Assembly (NCBI RefSeq): GCF_000730665.1
Contig: NZ_BBIV01000025.1
Coordinates: forward strand, 1-64,000
Origin: Pseudomonas plecoglossicida NBRC 103162 = DSM 15088
GTDB lineage: Bacteria > Pseudomonadota > Gammaproteobacteria > Pseudomonadales > Pseudomonadaceae
Reading direction: 5' to 3'
Length of the DNA: 64,000 bases
The translations under genes and the position numbers were made by a program. Shown one piece after another: positions 16,859 to 24,966 of this stretch (the stretch's first letter is position 1; every line of letters begins with the position of its first letter). The notes under the pieces are model-generated. The model did no database searches, had not been told where the DNA came from, and worked only from the letters and a program-made list of their open reading frames with translations.

Positions 16859-18166
16859 TCAATACACCCACACCTCCACCCGCCGGTTGCGCAAGCGCCC
16901 TTGCTCCAGGTCGTTGTCCGCCACCGGCAGCTCGTCGCCCATGCCGGCGACTTCCATCACCTCGACCCCATCGCGCGCCAGCTCACGGCGCACCGCCTGG
17001 GCCCGCAGGCGAGAGAGCAGGGCGGCGCGGCCGGGCGTCGCCTTGGGGTCGCCGAAACCGACCAACACCGCCTTGCCGTGCAGTTTGCCGGCCTGGCGCA
17101 AGTACTCGGCCACCCGCTGCACATCGCGCAGGGCCTTGTTGTCCAGGCTGGCGCTGCCTTCCTGGAAGCGGAAGTTGACGTTCAGCCGCTGGGCCTGCTG
17201 GGCCAGGCTGCGATAGCGCGGCGGCATGTCGGCCTGTGCGGGCACCGGCTGCGCAGCGACCTGCTGGGACACGAACCCTTGCTGGGCGACGATGGCCTGG
17301 CCTGCCGGGCTTTGGGCGAAGTCAGCCAGGGCCTTGGCCTGGGGTTTGGCATTGGCCGGCAAGTACAGGTACAGGCGCCGTGACAGGGGGTAGTCCTCAC
17401 TGGCCACCAGCGGGCGTTCCGGCAGCATGGCCGGGGCATCGCCTTCGGCAATCGCCAGCACCTTGGCACCGTGCACCGCCGCCAGGCTGCTGAAGCCGAT
17501 GGCCTGGCGGTCGGCAGTCACCCGGGCGGCCAGCTCGTCGCTTGCCTCGAAGCGCCGCACCTGGGCCGCCAGCTCGGCGTGATTGGGCTCCAGCACCAGC
17601 GCCTTGAACGTCTCGAAGGTGCCGGAGCGGTCGTCCCGGGCATACAGATGGATGGCCCCGCCTGCCACGCCCAATTGTTCCCAACGCTGGATCTGCCCGG
17701 CATAGATCTGTGCCAGTTGCTGGGTGCTCAATTGAGGCAGCGGGTTGTCGGGATGGACGATCACCGCCACGCCATCCAGGCCGATGACCTGCTCGGCGCG
17801 GGGCGCACGCAGGTCACCCAATGCCTTGAGCTGGCGCACCTCGGTGTCGCTGATGGGGCGTGAAGACGCCGCCAGGTCTGCGTCGCCACGGCCCAGCGCG
17901 GCGAAGCCGGTGCTCGAACCGTGCGCGGCGATGTCGATGCGCAGCGGCTGGCCGTGGGCATCGCGGGCTTTGATCACGGTCTCGTTGGGTTGCGCGCCAG
18001 GGCGCTGCTCGATGTCCGTCGCCTGCTGGGCGCGCAGTTGTCCCTGGACCAGCGCAGGCAGCAGGGCGGCACCAATGGTGTTGGAACCTTGCACGCGCAG
18101 GTGCGCAGGCTCGGCAACAGCAATCAGAGGCAGCAGGGGAAGGAGCAGAAGCAGCGGGCGGAGCAT
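16859..18166 (-). CDS. PstS-like phosphate-binding domain fused to OmpA peptidoglycan-binding domain
   Basis: A 435-residue exported protein. It starts at ATG 18166 with a signal peptide (LLLLLPLLPLIAVAEP) preceded by AAAGG. Residues ~20-300 resemble a PBP-like (PstS-type) domain: VQGSNTIGAALLPALVQGQL, HGSSTGFAALGRGDADLAAS and DDRSGTFETFKALVLEP. Residues ~310-435 form an OmpA/MotB domain (NVNFRFQEGSASLDNKAL … LVGFGDPKATPGRAALLSR … RLRNRRVEVWVY). It probably sits in the periplasm bound to peptidoglycan. Whether it binds phosphate is unproven. It stands alone; the sulfur operon promoter lies just beyond its stop codon. Confidence 0.85.
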   Translation of the reverse strand: MLRPLLLLLPLLPLIAVAEPAHLRVQGSNTIGAALLPALVQGQLRAQQATDIEQRPGAQPNETVIKARDAHGQPLRIDIAAHGSSTGFAALGRGDADLAASSRPISDTEVRQLKALGDLRAPRAEQVIGLDGVAVIVHPDNPLPQLSTQQLAQIYAGQIQRWEQLGVAGGAIHLYARDDRSGTFETFKALVLEPNHAELAAQVRRFEASDELAARVTADRQAIGFSSLAAVHGAKVLAIAEGDAPAMLPERPLVASEDYPLSRRLYLYLPANAKPQAKALADFAQSPAGQAIVAQQGFVSQQVAAQPVPAQADMPPRYRSLAQQAQRLNVNFRFQEGSASLDNKALRDVQRVAEYLRQAGKLHGKAVLVGFGDPKATPGRAALLSRLRAQAVRRELARDGVEVMEVAGMGDELPVADNDLEQGRLRNRRVEVWVY

Positions 18167-18466
18167 GCCGGATAACCTTTGGCATAAAGTTGCCCGGCAG
18201 ATTACGACAGCGGCGTGTCTGAACTGTGACAGCGGGGTAGGTGAGATCTGCGTTGAGTACTTTGCCGGCTTGACGACCAGGCGTAGGACATTTCTGAACT
18301 TGAAACTAAATGCTTCATGGTTCGCGCCTTTGGGAATTATCCTACGCGCGCTGCTGGAGTTTCGCTGTTGTGGGGGAAACCCCTCAGGGATAACGTTTCC
18401 GGGCTGCCTCAATCGGTGGCCGGGCGTGAGAACCCGTTGTGAAACTTCCAGCAGCAGTACCGTTAT

Positions 18467-18576
18467 GGTGGCTGTGCGCGGGCAGGCTTTTGCCTGGCCG
18501 GGTTTTGCTAAGTTTCTCCGGTTTCTCACCCCGCGCACAGCTGCCACCTCAACCCGTGAGAAGGTTGAGAGGGCAG
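18467..18576 (+). ncRNA. structured leader RNA or cloverleaf-like element upstream of DUF6124/DUF3077 pair
   Basis: A compact set of paired segments ends 30 bases before ATG 18606. Stem 1 is GGTGG…CTGTGCGCGGG (18467-18482) with CCCGCGCACAG (18530-18540), and CCACC (18544-18548) past a 3-base bulge. It encloses a hairpin CAGGC-TTTT-GCCTG (18483-18496) and a weak CCGG/CCGG pair (18498-18501, 18518-18521). Stem 2 pairs CTGCCACCTCAACC (18541-18554) with GGTTGAGAGGGCAG (18563-18576), two mismatches. Its loop GTGAGAA (18556-18562) is complementary to TTCTCAC (18523-18529), inside stem 1. Stems 1 and 2 compete for 18544-18548. The rest of the 18167-18605 gap shows nothing I can name. Confidence 0.55.
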
Positions 18577-18605
18577 ATCTCGTCCACGAAACTTAGAGAT
18601 GTGTC

Positions 18606-18875
18606 ATGAAAAAGATTGTTCCTGACCCACCCCGCCCGAAAACCCCCAATACGCCTTTCTTCACCGTCCAATCCGACATGTACCCACCCGATGCCCTGGC
18701 CCACGTCAGTGAGCTACTACGCGGCGTCATCGAAACCATCGACGAACATTGCCGAACGCGCGTCGGCGAACCTGGCCTGAACATGCTGGGCAATGCCATG
18801 CATGCCAGCGAGATCGCATATGCGTTGGTGGAGCACGTACACACGCGGCTCTATGGCCAACAGGCGGGGGAGTGA
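18606..18875 (+). CDS. small DUF6124-like protein
   Basis: An 89-residue cytosolic protein with no signal peptide. The N-terminal MKKIVPDPPRPK resembles the K(I/V)xPNPPxP start of the Pseudomonas DUF6124 family, followed by a helical region of about 60 residues (ALAHVSELLRGVIETIDEH). The function is unknown. It lies downstream of a structured leader and 4 bp before a DUF3077-type gene, an arrangement I recall as recurrent in Pseudomonas. Confidence 0.65.
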   Translation: MKKIVPDPPRPKTPNTPFFTVQSDMYPPDALAHVSELLRGVIETIDEHCRTRVGEPGLNMLGNAMHASEIAYALVEHVHTRLYGQQAGE

Positions 18876-18879
18876 GCAC

Positions 18880-19152
18880 ATGGCGGACGATCCCAAGATC
18901 CTCACCACCGCAGGCGTGGCGACCTTTCTCGATGCGGGCAACCCACCGGTCGATCTCCTGCGTGTGCAGCCCGGCGTCCCGATAGACGATGTCTACCAGC
19001 AAGTGTCCGTGCTGCTGGGCTATATCAGGCATCTTGTGCGAGAGGGCGATATGGAAGACGACCACAAGTTGCTTGGCGCTGCGGATTACCTGAGTGCCTT
19101 GGCCAAGGCACTGATGAATGATATCGAGATAGCCAAGAACCGGTTGCATTAG
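18880..19152 (+). CDS. DUF3077-type small protein
   Basis: A 90-residue cytosolic protein. The core LLRVQPGVPIDDVYQQVSVL followed by DHKLLGAADYLSALAKALMN matches the layout of DUF3077 (a V.PGVP.EDA..QAS.LL pattern, then a helix with an alanine/leucine face). ATG 18880 has GGGGGAG eight bases upstream and is 4 bp after the previous stop, so the two genes form an operon. The function is unknown. A GGGGCTTGT/ACAAGCCCC inverted pair just downstream (about 19165-19205) may terminate transcription, but it lacks a T-run. Confidence 0.75.
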   Translation: MADDPKILTTAGVATFLDAGNPPVDLLRVQPGVPIDDVYQQVSVLLGYIRHLVREGDMEDDHKLLGAADYLSALAKALMNDIEIAKNRLH

Positions 19153-19344
19153 CGGAGGTCTGTGGGGCTTGTCCTGCGGAGTTCGTGTTCGCGTCACAAG
19201 CCCCGCACTCTCGCTACGATGTTCGGGCTATTTAACATCAGTGCGCTCGTAGATGAGATAGCTGGACCTCATGGGCGGGCTCCCAGCTGTGAATGTAGTG
19301 CTCCTCTCCTAGGTCGTCGCAATTGCTGGTTGCTCATGCGCTGC

Positions 19345-21096
19345 CTAAATCTGGCTTTGCCCTGTGACCACCATAGTCGTTTCTGCCTGCGGCAACGCCA
19401 AGGCGGGCAGTACTGAAGGCAAATTCAACTGCCGCAATAGCGGCGTGTCGTAGCCATAAATGTCGGGCTTGAACGTCACCCGCCCCTCGCTGCTCAAGTC
19501 GACCGTCCAATAGGCCAACAACACCGGTACCTTGACCGGAAGCTTGATGCTCTTGGTCCTGCCATTGGCCAACTGCTTTTGAATCCCCTCGCTGTTCCAG
19601 CGCACCGGGTCGTTGAACAACAACTCGACCAACTGCAGTGGATTCTCCACCCGAATACATCCGGAGCTGGTGGTACGCACGGGCTTGGCGAACAACTCGC
19701 GATGCGGCGTGTCGTGCAGGTAGATCGCATAGTCGTTGGGGAAACGAATGACCACCTGCCCTAACGAGTTGGTAGGGCCGGCATCCTGGCGCAGCGTGAG
19801 GCCGCGCGCGTTGTTCCAGTCGACGTTCGCCGGATCGAGTTCGTTGCCAGCACGATCAAGGACCCTGATCCGGCTGGCCGCAAGGTAACCCGGGTTCTGC
19901 TGAATCTTGGGCAGCATATCCTTGGCCAGAATCGTCGGCGGCACAGTCCAGGTGGGGTTGAAGGTGATGTAGGTGATCTCGGACTGAAACACCGGGGTGC
20001 TGCGCACAGGCTTGCCGACCTGCACCCGGGAACGCCAGATGGGTTCGCCGTCGCGGTAGAACGCCACTTTGTAGCCGGCGATATCGACAACGACAAAAGT
20101 GCCATGGAGTTTGTAGAGCAGCCAGCGCGCCCGTTCCATGTTCACCCGGACCTGATCAATCCGTGCCTCGACAGGCACATTCAGCGCCGCCAGGGTCGCC
20201 GCCCCAGCCACGCCATCCACGCCAAGATACTGATCGACCTGATACTTCTTCACCGCAGCAATGACTTTATCGTCGTAAGCACTGCGCTTGCCCATATGCG
20301 GCTCCAGATAACCACCGGCCACCAGACGGGCACGCAACTGTGCGACCACAGCGCCGTCCATCCCCGGCTTGAGTGACTGCCCTTCGGCGACTTTCGGCCA
20401 ACCACCGGCATCGCGAACCTGACGCAACTGCGCCAATGCCTCACGCATGCTGCTATAAACCGCCTCTTGCGGCGGCGCCTGGGCGAACGCACGGGCCACA
20501 TCGTGAGCATCCAGGGCAGCAAAGAAACTGTTCACCTCTTCACGGGGATCAACACCGATCGGGTCGAAGTTCCAATGAAAATCCAGCCGCGACGGATTGA
20601 CCTTGCCGCGCCGCAATTGCAGGAGTGCGGTGATGTAGGTGCGGGTCAGCGCGATGTCAAAAGCCGCCGTTTGCGCTGGCGTCGGCGCGGAGGCCTGCAA
20701 AAACGATTGAGCCTCGGCCAACTCGTCGCCTCGGAAGTCTGCAGGGTTCAGGCCGTCAGCTTGTATGTCATTCAGGCTCTTGAGCAACTGGGTGATATCG
20801 CGCCCGTCTGTCCAGGCAGCGCGATAGTTGCGATGGGAATAGAAATCGAGAACAACGCGATTGATATCCGCGCGTTGATGCTTGCGAGAGGTAATCAAGG
20901 GAGGAAATGACGATATCAGGGGTTCAAGCGCGGCCTGGATCCCTTGTCCAACGATGTCGTCAGGCGCTGCAGTCGCCGGGCTGACCTGCGCAGATACCGA
21001 CAACACGATCTGCGGCGTCTCACCCAGCGCAGTGCCGCTGATCAAAAAGACCATAAACACAGCACGGCTGATGACGAGTACCCTTGATGACTGCAC
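19345..21096 (-). CDS. L,D-transpeptidase of the YcbB (LdtD) type
   Basis: A 583-residue exported enzyme that makes 3-3 (mDAP-mDAP) cross-links in peptidoglycan, resistant to most beta-lactams except carbapenems. The order is: signal peptide (GTG start at 21096, AAGGA upstream), the scaffold region found in YcbB (VVLDFYSHRNYRAAW near 81-95), a peptidoglycan-binding domain near 240-305 (GMDGAVVAQLRARLVAGGYL), and the YkuD catalytic domain from about 330. Catalytic Cys480 is in RTTSSGCIRVENP, with histidines at YLHDTPHRELF (461, 465). The length fits YcbB (about 600). The region upstream is a graveyard of broken genes, including a piece of a second L,D-transpeptidase family. Confidence 0.92.
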   Translation of the reverse strand: MQSSRVLVISRAVFMVFLISGTALGETPQIVLSVSAQVSPATAAPDDIVGQGIQAALEPLISSFPPLITSRKHQRADINRVVLDFYSHRNYRAAWTDGRDITQLLKSLNDIQADGLNPADFRGDELAEAQSFLQASAPTPAQTAAFDIALTRTYITALLQLRRGKVNPSRLDFHWNFDPIGVDPREEVNSFFAALDAHDVARAFAQAPPQEAVYSSMREALAQLRQVRDAGGWPKVAEGQSLKPGMDGAVVAQLRARLVAGGYLEPHMGKRSAYDDKVIAAVKKYQVDQYLGVDGVAGAATLAALNVPVEARIDQVRVNMERARWLLYKLHGTFVVVDIAGYKVAFYRDGEPIWRSRVQVGKPVRSTPVFQSEITYITFNPTWTVPPTILAKDMLPKIQQNPGYLAASRIRVLDRAGNELDPANVDWNNARGLTLRQDAGPTNSLGQVVIRFPNDYAIYLHDTPHRELFAKPVRTTSSGCIRVENPLQLVELLFNDPVRWNSEGIQKQLANGRTKSIKLPVKVPVLLAYWTVDLSSEGRVTFKPDIYGYDTPLLRQLNLPSVLPALALPQAETTMVVTGQSQI

Positions 21097-21183
21097 CTTG
21101 GATCATCCTTAAATCTCTCTCAAATCAGAAAGCTAGCCTCCAAACCGCTGCTAATCTCGACATATTCTTGATGAGATTAACAT

Positions 21184-21305
21184 ATGGCAGGAAAGCTATC
21201 GTGGCCAAAACGGCTATCCCTTGCGCGTGAAAGGCCTGGAACCGGGCTTCAACGATAACGCTTTTGATCGGGCAATCGTCATCCACGGCGCACCGTACGT
21301 CAGTT
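21184..21305 (+). pseudogene. fragment of YkuD_2-type L,D-transpeptidase-like gene
   Basis: About 40 codons read NGYPLRVKGLEPGFNDNAFD then RAIVIHGAPYVS, the conserved core of the murein L,D-transpeptidase-like YkuD_2 family. No start is visible, and family similarity stops abruptly after YVS, before the SxGC active-site region. The frame then runs to a stop near 21355. It is an internal fragment flanked by unrelated DNA. Confidence 0.65.
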
Positions 21306-21383
21306 CGGTGCCGTTCCTATCCGTTCCGAACGCAAGATTGCGAAGCAGTCACTGACGCAGAATGAGAGGTCGGGCGCAAAAAT

Positions 21384-21770
21384 GACGAACCGGCAAAAGC
21401 GATGCTGGTGGCGCTGGAAAAACTCGAGCCGATCCACGGCGAGCTCGCTAACTACGCTGACTCCAAAGGTTACCTGAGCGACGGCGGCCAGAAGGGCAAG
21501 GAGATGGAGCCGGCCCTGGATGCGGCGCTCGAGGGCGTTGCTATCGAGCAGGCCAAGTTCTACGACGGTCTGACCAAGCGAGACGAGATCAACACCCAGC
21601 AAGCGTTCGAAGAGGCCGAAAAGGACTCGCTGGATTACTACCGCGCCGGCATCGTGCTGTACGCCAAGCAGTCGGTGCGCTTGTCCACGGACTTCTTCCA
21701 GTCGGCAGGGGCCGATGCGTCGGCCAAGCCGTTTGAAGAAAGTCTGGGCAAAACCGCGCAGATGATCGAA
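21384..21770 (+). pseudogene. fragment of DUF3829-family (YiiG-like) gene
   Basis: About 129 codons with high-GC, family-like sequence (MLVALEKLEPIHGELANYAD, SDGGQKGKEMEPALDAAL, DYYRAGIVLYAKQSVRLSTD). They match the DUF3829 lipoproteins related to YiiG, but the signal peptide/lipobox end is missing, and similarity ends after KTAQMIE. Beyond that the frame runs into AT-richer DNA, ending at 21842. Both ends are therefore cut. An ATG at 21402 exists, but it would give a cytosolic fragment. Confidence 0.6.
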
Positions 21771-21801
21771 GTATTTATATTCAAGCCATTGAATTTGCCG
21801 C

Positions 21802-21996
21802 GTGAAAAAAACATTGGCTTCCTATTTGCAGAAAAATCCTGATTGTAAGAGGTCTGGGAAAGTTCTGTGCTATCAATGCCAATCTTCGAATATTTGGATG
21901 AAGCAGAGGTATGCTTCGCCGCGCGGGGTCATTCACTCACATATATGCAGGCAATGCGGTGTAGAGCTGTACCGCAGTATTCTGAAGAATGCCTAG
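21802..21996 (+). CDS. small putative zinc-ribbon protein
   Basis: A 64-residue reading frame with two CxxC knuckles (CYQC near residue 24 and CRQC near residue 49), the spacing of a zinc ribbon. It is rich in basic residues and clearly lower in GC than the surroundings. The start would be GTG 21802, with no clear ribosome site, and it overlaps the tail of the DUF3829 fragment in another frame. I do not recognise the family. The composition and its position next to an insertion element suggest imported DNA; it may itself be a remnant. Confidence 0.4.
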   Translation: MKKTLASYLQKNPDCKRSGKVLCYQCQSSNIWMKQRYASPRGVIHSHICRQCGVELYRSILKNA

Positions 21997-22064
21997 GTCT
22001 GCCAATCGGTTACGCGAGTCAATTTTGACAGGTGTCTGACGACTCCCACCGGCTGCTTTCGACC

Positions 22065-23050
22065 CAGGCTGTGTGAAAACACCTGCGATTGTCTAACCTT
22101 CTGATTGTCGAGATCGTGGCGGGGACGATCATGAAGTGGTTCATTGAGGGTGAGGCCCGGACGCAAGTCACGCTGCTGCCGGAGTGCCTGGATGATTACA
22201 TCACCGAAGAAAACCCTGTTCGGGTGGTTGACGTTTTCGTCGATGAACTCGACCTCGGAGCGCTCGGGTTCGAGGGTGTCGATCCGGCTGCAACGGGTCG
22301 TCCGGCCTACCATCCAGCAGTCCTGCTGAAAATCTACATCTATGGCTACCTCAACCGGATTCAGTCCAGCCGCCGGCTTGAGCGCGAGGCAGAGCGCAAT
22401 GTCGAGCTGATCTGGTTAACGGGCCGATTGGCTCCTGACTTCAAAACGATTGCCGACTTTCGCCGAGACAACGGCAAAGCCATTCGCAGCGTCTGCCGGC
22501 AATTCGTGGTGCTTTACCGCAACCTCAATCTTTTCTCCCAGTCGATCATTGCCATCGACGGCAGCAAATTCAAAGCCGTAAATAACCGCGACCGCAACTT
22601 TACCCAGGGCAAGATCAAGGCGCGCATGCAGAGCAATATGGCGAACCAGGCACGCGCCGATTGGAGCATGACCCAGGAAAGATGAAGGTTCGCCGGCAGA
22701 CGGTGGAGCATCCCTTCGGAACGCTCAAATACTGGATGGGAAGCACTCACTTCCTGACCAAAACCCTACCGAGGGTAAGCACCGAAATGAGCCTTCACGT
22801 GCTTGCCTACAATCTCAAACGAATGATGAGCATCTTTGGTATCGCTGGGCTGATTGAAGCGATCAGGACTTGAGGCCAAGCATTTTTTTGCATCCGTATA
22901 CGGCTATTCGGGCCGCTGCCGCGGCCCAAATAGCGCGGGCCGCGTCCGGTGCCAGACTGAGGTAGATCAGCACTTAGATCTGCTGAATTGACAGGGTGCC
23001 CCAGCTTCTTTCGCTACTCGACGTACTTACTTGCGTTTTCACACAGCCTG
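22065..23050 (+). mobile_element. IS1182-like insertion sequence, internally deleted
   Basis: A 986-bp element bounded by perfect 16-bp inverted repeats: CAGGCTGTGTGAAAAC at 22065-22080 and its complement at 23035-23050. The host bases GACC occur immediately outside both ends (22061-22064 and 23051-23054), a 4-bp target-site duplication. It carries only the two ends of a DDE transposase gene of the IS1182 type; a full element would be about 1.6 kb. Because both ends are intact it could still be moved by a full-length relative. The 22874-23034 tail holds no gene. Confidence 0.88.
22131..22873 (+). pseudogene. IS1182-family transposase, middle deleted
   Basis: ATG 22131 starts the N-terminal DUF772-type domain (MKWFIEGEARTQVTLLPECL … RPAYHPAVLLKIYIYGYLNR) and reaches the first catalytic region (SIIAIDGSKFKAVNNRDRNF) at about codon 165. 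Near 22635-22665 the frame changes into the C-terminal part, KMKVRRQTVEHPFGTLKYWM … SLHVLAYNLKRMM, which carries the last catalytic glutamate (VEHPFG) and ends at 22873. Roughly 200 codons between the two parts are missing and the frames do not match, so no active enzyme can be made. Confidence 0.88.
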
Positions 23051-23081
23051 GACCCAAAGTGGACATCTGGATGTTGGGGCC

Positions 23082-23594
23082 TTATCGCTCAGGTACAGGC
23101 AACACCGCTTCGCTGTTCCATTCACTCACTGGCCGGCTGAACAGGTTCTCGGTCTGGAAGTGCGCCATGCGCCATTGTCCTTCTTCAAGGGCGAAGCGCA
23201 CCGTCAGCCTTGCTGCGTTCAAGTGCGAGGCGCCATCGGCAAAGGTGCTGGTCTGCAGCATCACCCAGCGGCCCAGGCCCTGGTCAGCCTCTGCCTCGAT
23301 CACTTCGCTGGTCAGGAAGTGCACATTCAAGGCGAAGTGCGCCGGGGTCTTCATGTAAGTGGCGAACATCGCGCGGATCGCCTCGCGGCTGCGGTAGCCG
23401 CCGAAGCTGGCGGCATACTTGGCGCCTTTGCCTTCCCACACGGCGTCTTGGGTGAACAGTGCGGCCAGCTCGTCGAGCGGGGTGCTGGCGTCGAGCTGGT
23501 CGCACAGTTCCATGTAGCGGTTGATGCACACACGGATAGCCTGCTGGTTTTCGAAGCGTTGCAGGCGAGCTTGCAGGTCTTGGATATCGGGCAT
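23082..23594 (-). CDS. SnoaL-like (NTF2-fold) protein
   Basis: A 170-residue cytosolic protein of the SnoaL_4/NTF2 fold. Typical elements are QQAIRVCINRYMELCDQLD, the ALFTQDAVWEGKG strand and GGYRSREAIRAMFATYMKTP. Such small cone-shaped proteins are often hydratases, isomerases or dioxygenase-like subunits in aromatic or amide catabolism; no catalytic role can be assigned here. It lies 80 bp downstream of the amidase gene on the same strand, with a palindromic repeat between. Its 3' end is about 30 bp from the IS element. Confidence 0.8.
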   Translation of the reverse strand: MPDIQDLQARLQRFENQQAIRVCINRYMELCDQLDASTPLDELAALFTQDAVWEGKGAKYAASFGGYRSREAIRAMFATYMKTPAHFALNVHFLTSEVIEAEADQGLGRWVMLQTSTFADGASHLNAARLTVRFALEEGQWRMAHFQTENLFSRPVSEWNSEAVLPVPER

Positions 23595-23614
23595 GGGTAT
23601 CAGATCTCTGTGTG

Positions 23615-23653
23615 TGTAGGAGCGGCCTTGTGTCGCGAAAGGCCGCTCCTACA
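23615..23653. repeat. REP-like hairpin (GTAGGAGCGGCC type)
   Basis: Perfect 15-bp arms TGTAGGAGCGGCCTT (23615-23629) and AAGGCCGCTCCTACA (23639-23653) enclose a 9-base loop GTGTCGCGA. This is a well-known P. putida-type intergenic palindrome. Lying between amidase and SnoaL-like genes, it could attenuate readthrough or stabilise the upstream mRNA. Confidence 0.75.
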
Positions 23654-23674
23654 GGGCGCAAGTGGCCGACAGGT

Positions 23675-24793
23675 TCAGTGGGTCGAATAGAGGTTCAGTA
23701 ACAGCCGCTCGGCCACGGCCAGCAGCTTTTCGTCAGCGCCCTTGGCGGCGACCAGTTGCAGGCCGACCGGCAAGCCGGCGCTGCTGCCCAGGGGAATGCT
23801 CAAGGCCGGGTGCCCCGACAGGTTGAACGGCCGCACCAGCGAGGTCATGCCCAGCACCGCTCGGGTGTCGGCGGCTTCTTCGAGGCGCAGCGGGAAGTCG
23901 GGCATGGTCGGCAGCGCCAGCACGTCGAAGCTGGCCAGGGCCTGGTCGACTTCCGCGGTGAAGCGGCGACGCACTTCTTCCGCCTCGGCCAGTGCGCTGT
24001 CGCTGGTCTGGCCCGCGGCGGCCAGGCGCCCGGCGATGTCGGCACCGACCTTGCCGGTTTCCAGCAAGTGGCCGCAGCCCTCGAAGGTCTCGCGGTTGAT
24101 CACCACCATGCCCGCTTCATAGGCCGCGCCGAAGTGCTTGAGTTCGACATTGCCCAACGGCAGGCCGCTGGCTGTCAGGGCGCCGTGCACCACCTTGTGG
24201 ATGGCAGCCTCGGCGGTGACCCGCAGCACGCCGATGCGGGCCTTGGCCGGGACCTGGGCGGGGACGAAGGTGGGGTCGATCATGCTCATGGCCCGTACCA
24301 GCATCGGCAGGCTGGCGGCAAACGGCCCGACGCAGTCCAGGCTGCTGCGCGCCGGCATCACACCTTTGCGGCTGACCCGGCCAAAGGTCGGCTTGAGGCC
24401 GAACACGCCGCAGCAGCAGGCCGGAATACGCACCGAGCCGCCGGTGTCGGTGCCCAGGCTGAAATCGGCCAGGCCCGCCGCCACGGCGGCCGCCGAACCA
24501 CTGGACGAGCCGCCGGGAATGCGCCCGGGGAAGCGCGGGTTGGCCGCGGTGCCGGTGTAGTGGTTGATGCCGGTGGTGCCGAACGCCAGCTCGTGCAGGC
24601 TGACCTTGCCGGTCAGGCGCGCACCGTTGGCCAGCAGGTGGCTGACCACCTCGGCATGCCGTTCGGCCAGCGGTGCATGCTCCAGCGCCTGGCTGCAAGC
24701 GCGGGTCGCGGTACCGGCGACATCGATGGTGTCCTTGACCACGACACGGGGGCCGGCGCCGCCCAGGTCGAGGGTTTCAACTATGATTGTCAT
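23675..24793 (-). CDS. amidase (amidase-signature family)
   Basis: A 372-residue amidase-signature hydrolase that would convert an amide to acid and ammonia. The Ser-cisSer-Lys triad is visible: lysine in VVVKDTIDVAG near residue 20, and the Gly/Ser-rich core GRIPGGSSSGSAAAVAAGLA followed by SLGTDTGGSVRIPA. Its 372 residues are short for the family (about 450-500): the N-terminal helices before the lysine are missing, as in a mandelamide-hydrolase-like or AtzF-like short branch. I use ATG 24793; a TTG three codons upstream has the poorer start context. It is divergent from the MarR gene and next to a porin gene, which suggests uptake and use of an amide substrate. Confidence 0.88.
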   Translation of the reverse strand: MTIIVETLDLGGAGPRVVVKDTIDVAGTATRACSQALEHAPLAERHAEVVSHLLANGARLTGKVSLHELAFGTTGINHYTGTAANPRFPGRIPGGSSSGSAAAVAAGLADFSLGTDTGGSVRIPACCCGVFGLKPTFGRVSRKGVMPARSSLDCVGPFAASLPMLVRAMSMIDPTFVPAQVPAKARIGVLRVTAEAAIHKVVHGALTASGLPLGNVELKHFGAAYEAGMVVINRETFEGCGHLLETGKVGADIAGRLAAAGQTSDSALAEAEEVRRRFTAEVDQALASFDVLALPTMPDFPLRLEEAADTRAVLGMTSLVRPFNLSGHPALSIPLGSSAGLPVGLQLVAAKGADEKLLAVAERLLLNLYSTH

Positions 24794-24966
24794 TGTTATC
24801 AAGCCTGTTCAGGAGGGGATGCCAGACCACGGTCCAGCGCTTAAAATGCGCGGCAATTACGTGAAATGTCAACTGAATATTCCAGTATTGTTTGACCTGC
24901 ACCGGTAGCCAAATGCGCGGAAACGTCTATGATGGCGCCGACTATTTCCGCACAAGTAGTGAATCG

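Noticed and set aside
18167..18547. Extended N-terminus for the PstS/OmpA protein (open frame to 18547)
   Set aside because: ATG 18166 starts directly with a signal peptide, and the upstream frame overlaps the structured leader and lacks coding character.
19165..19205. Rho-independent terminator after the DUF3077-type gene
   Set aside because: A 9-bp stem GGGGCTTGT/ACAAGCCCC exists, but it has a long loop and no T-run, so it is mentioned only within the gene entry.
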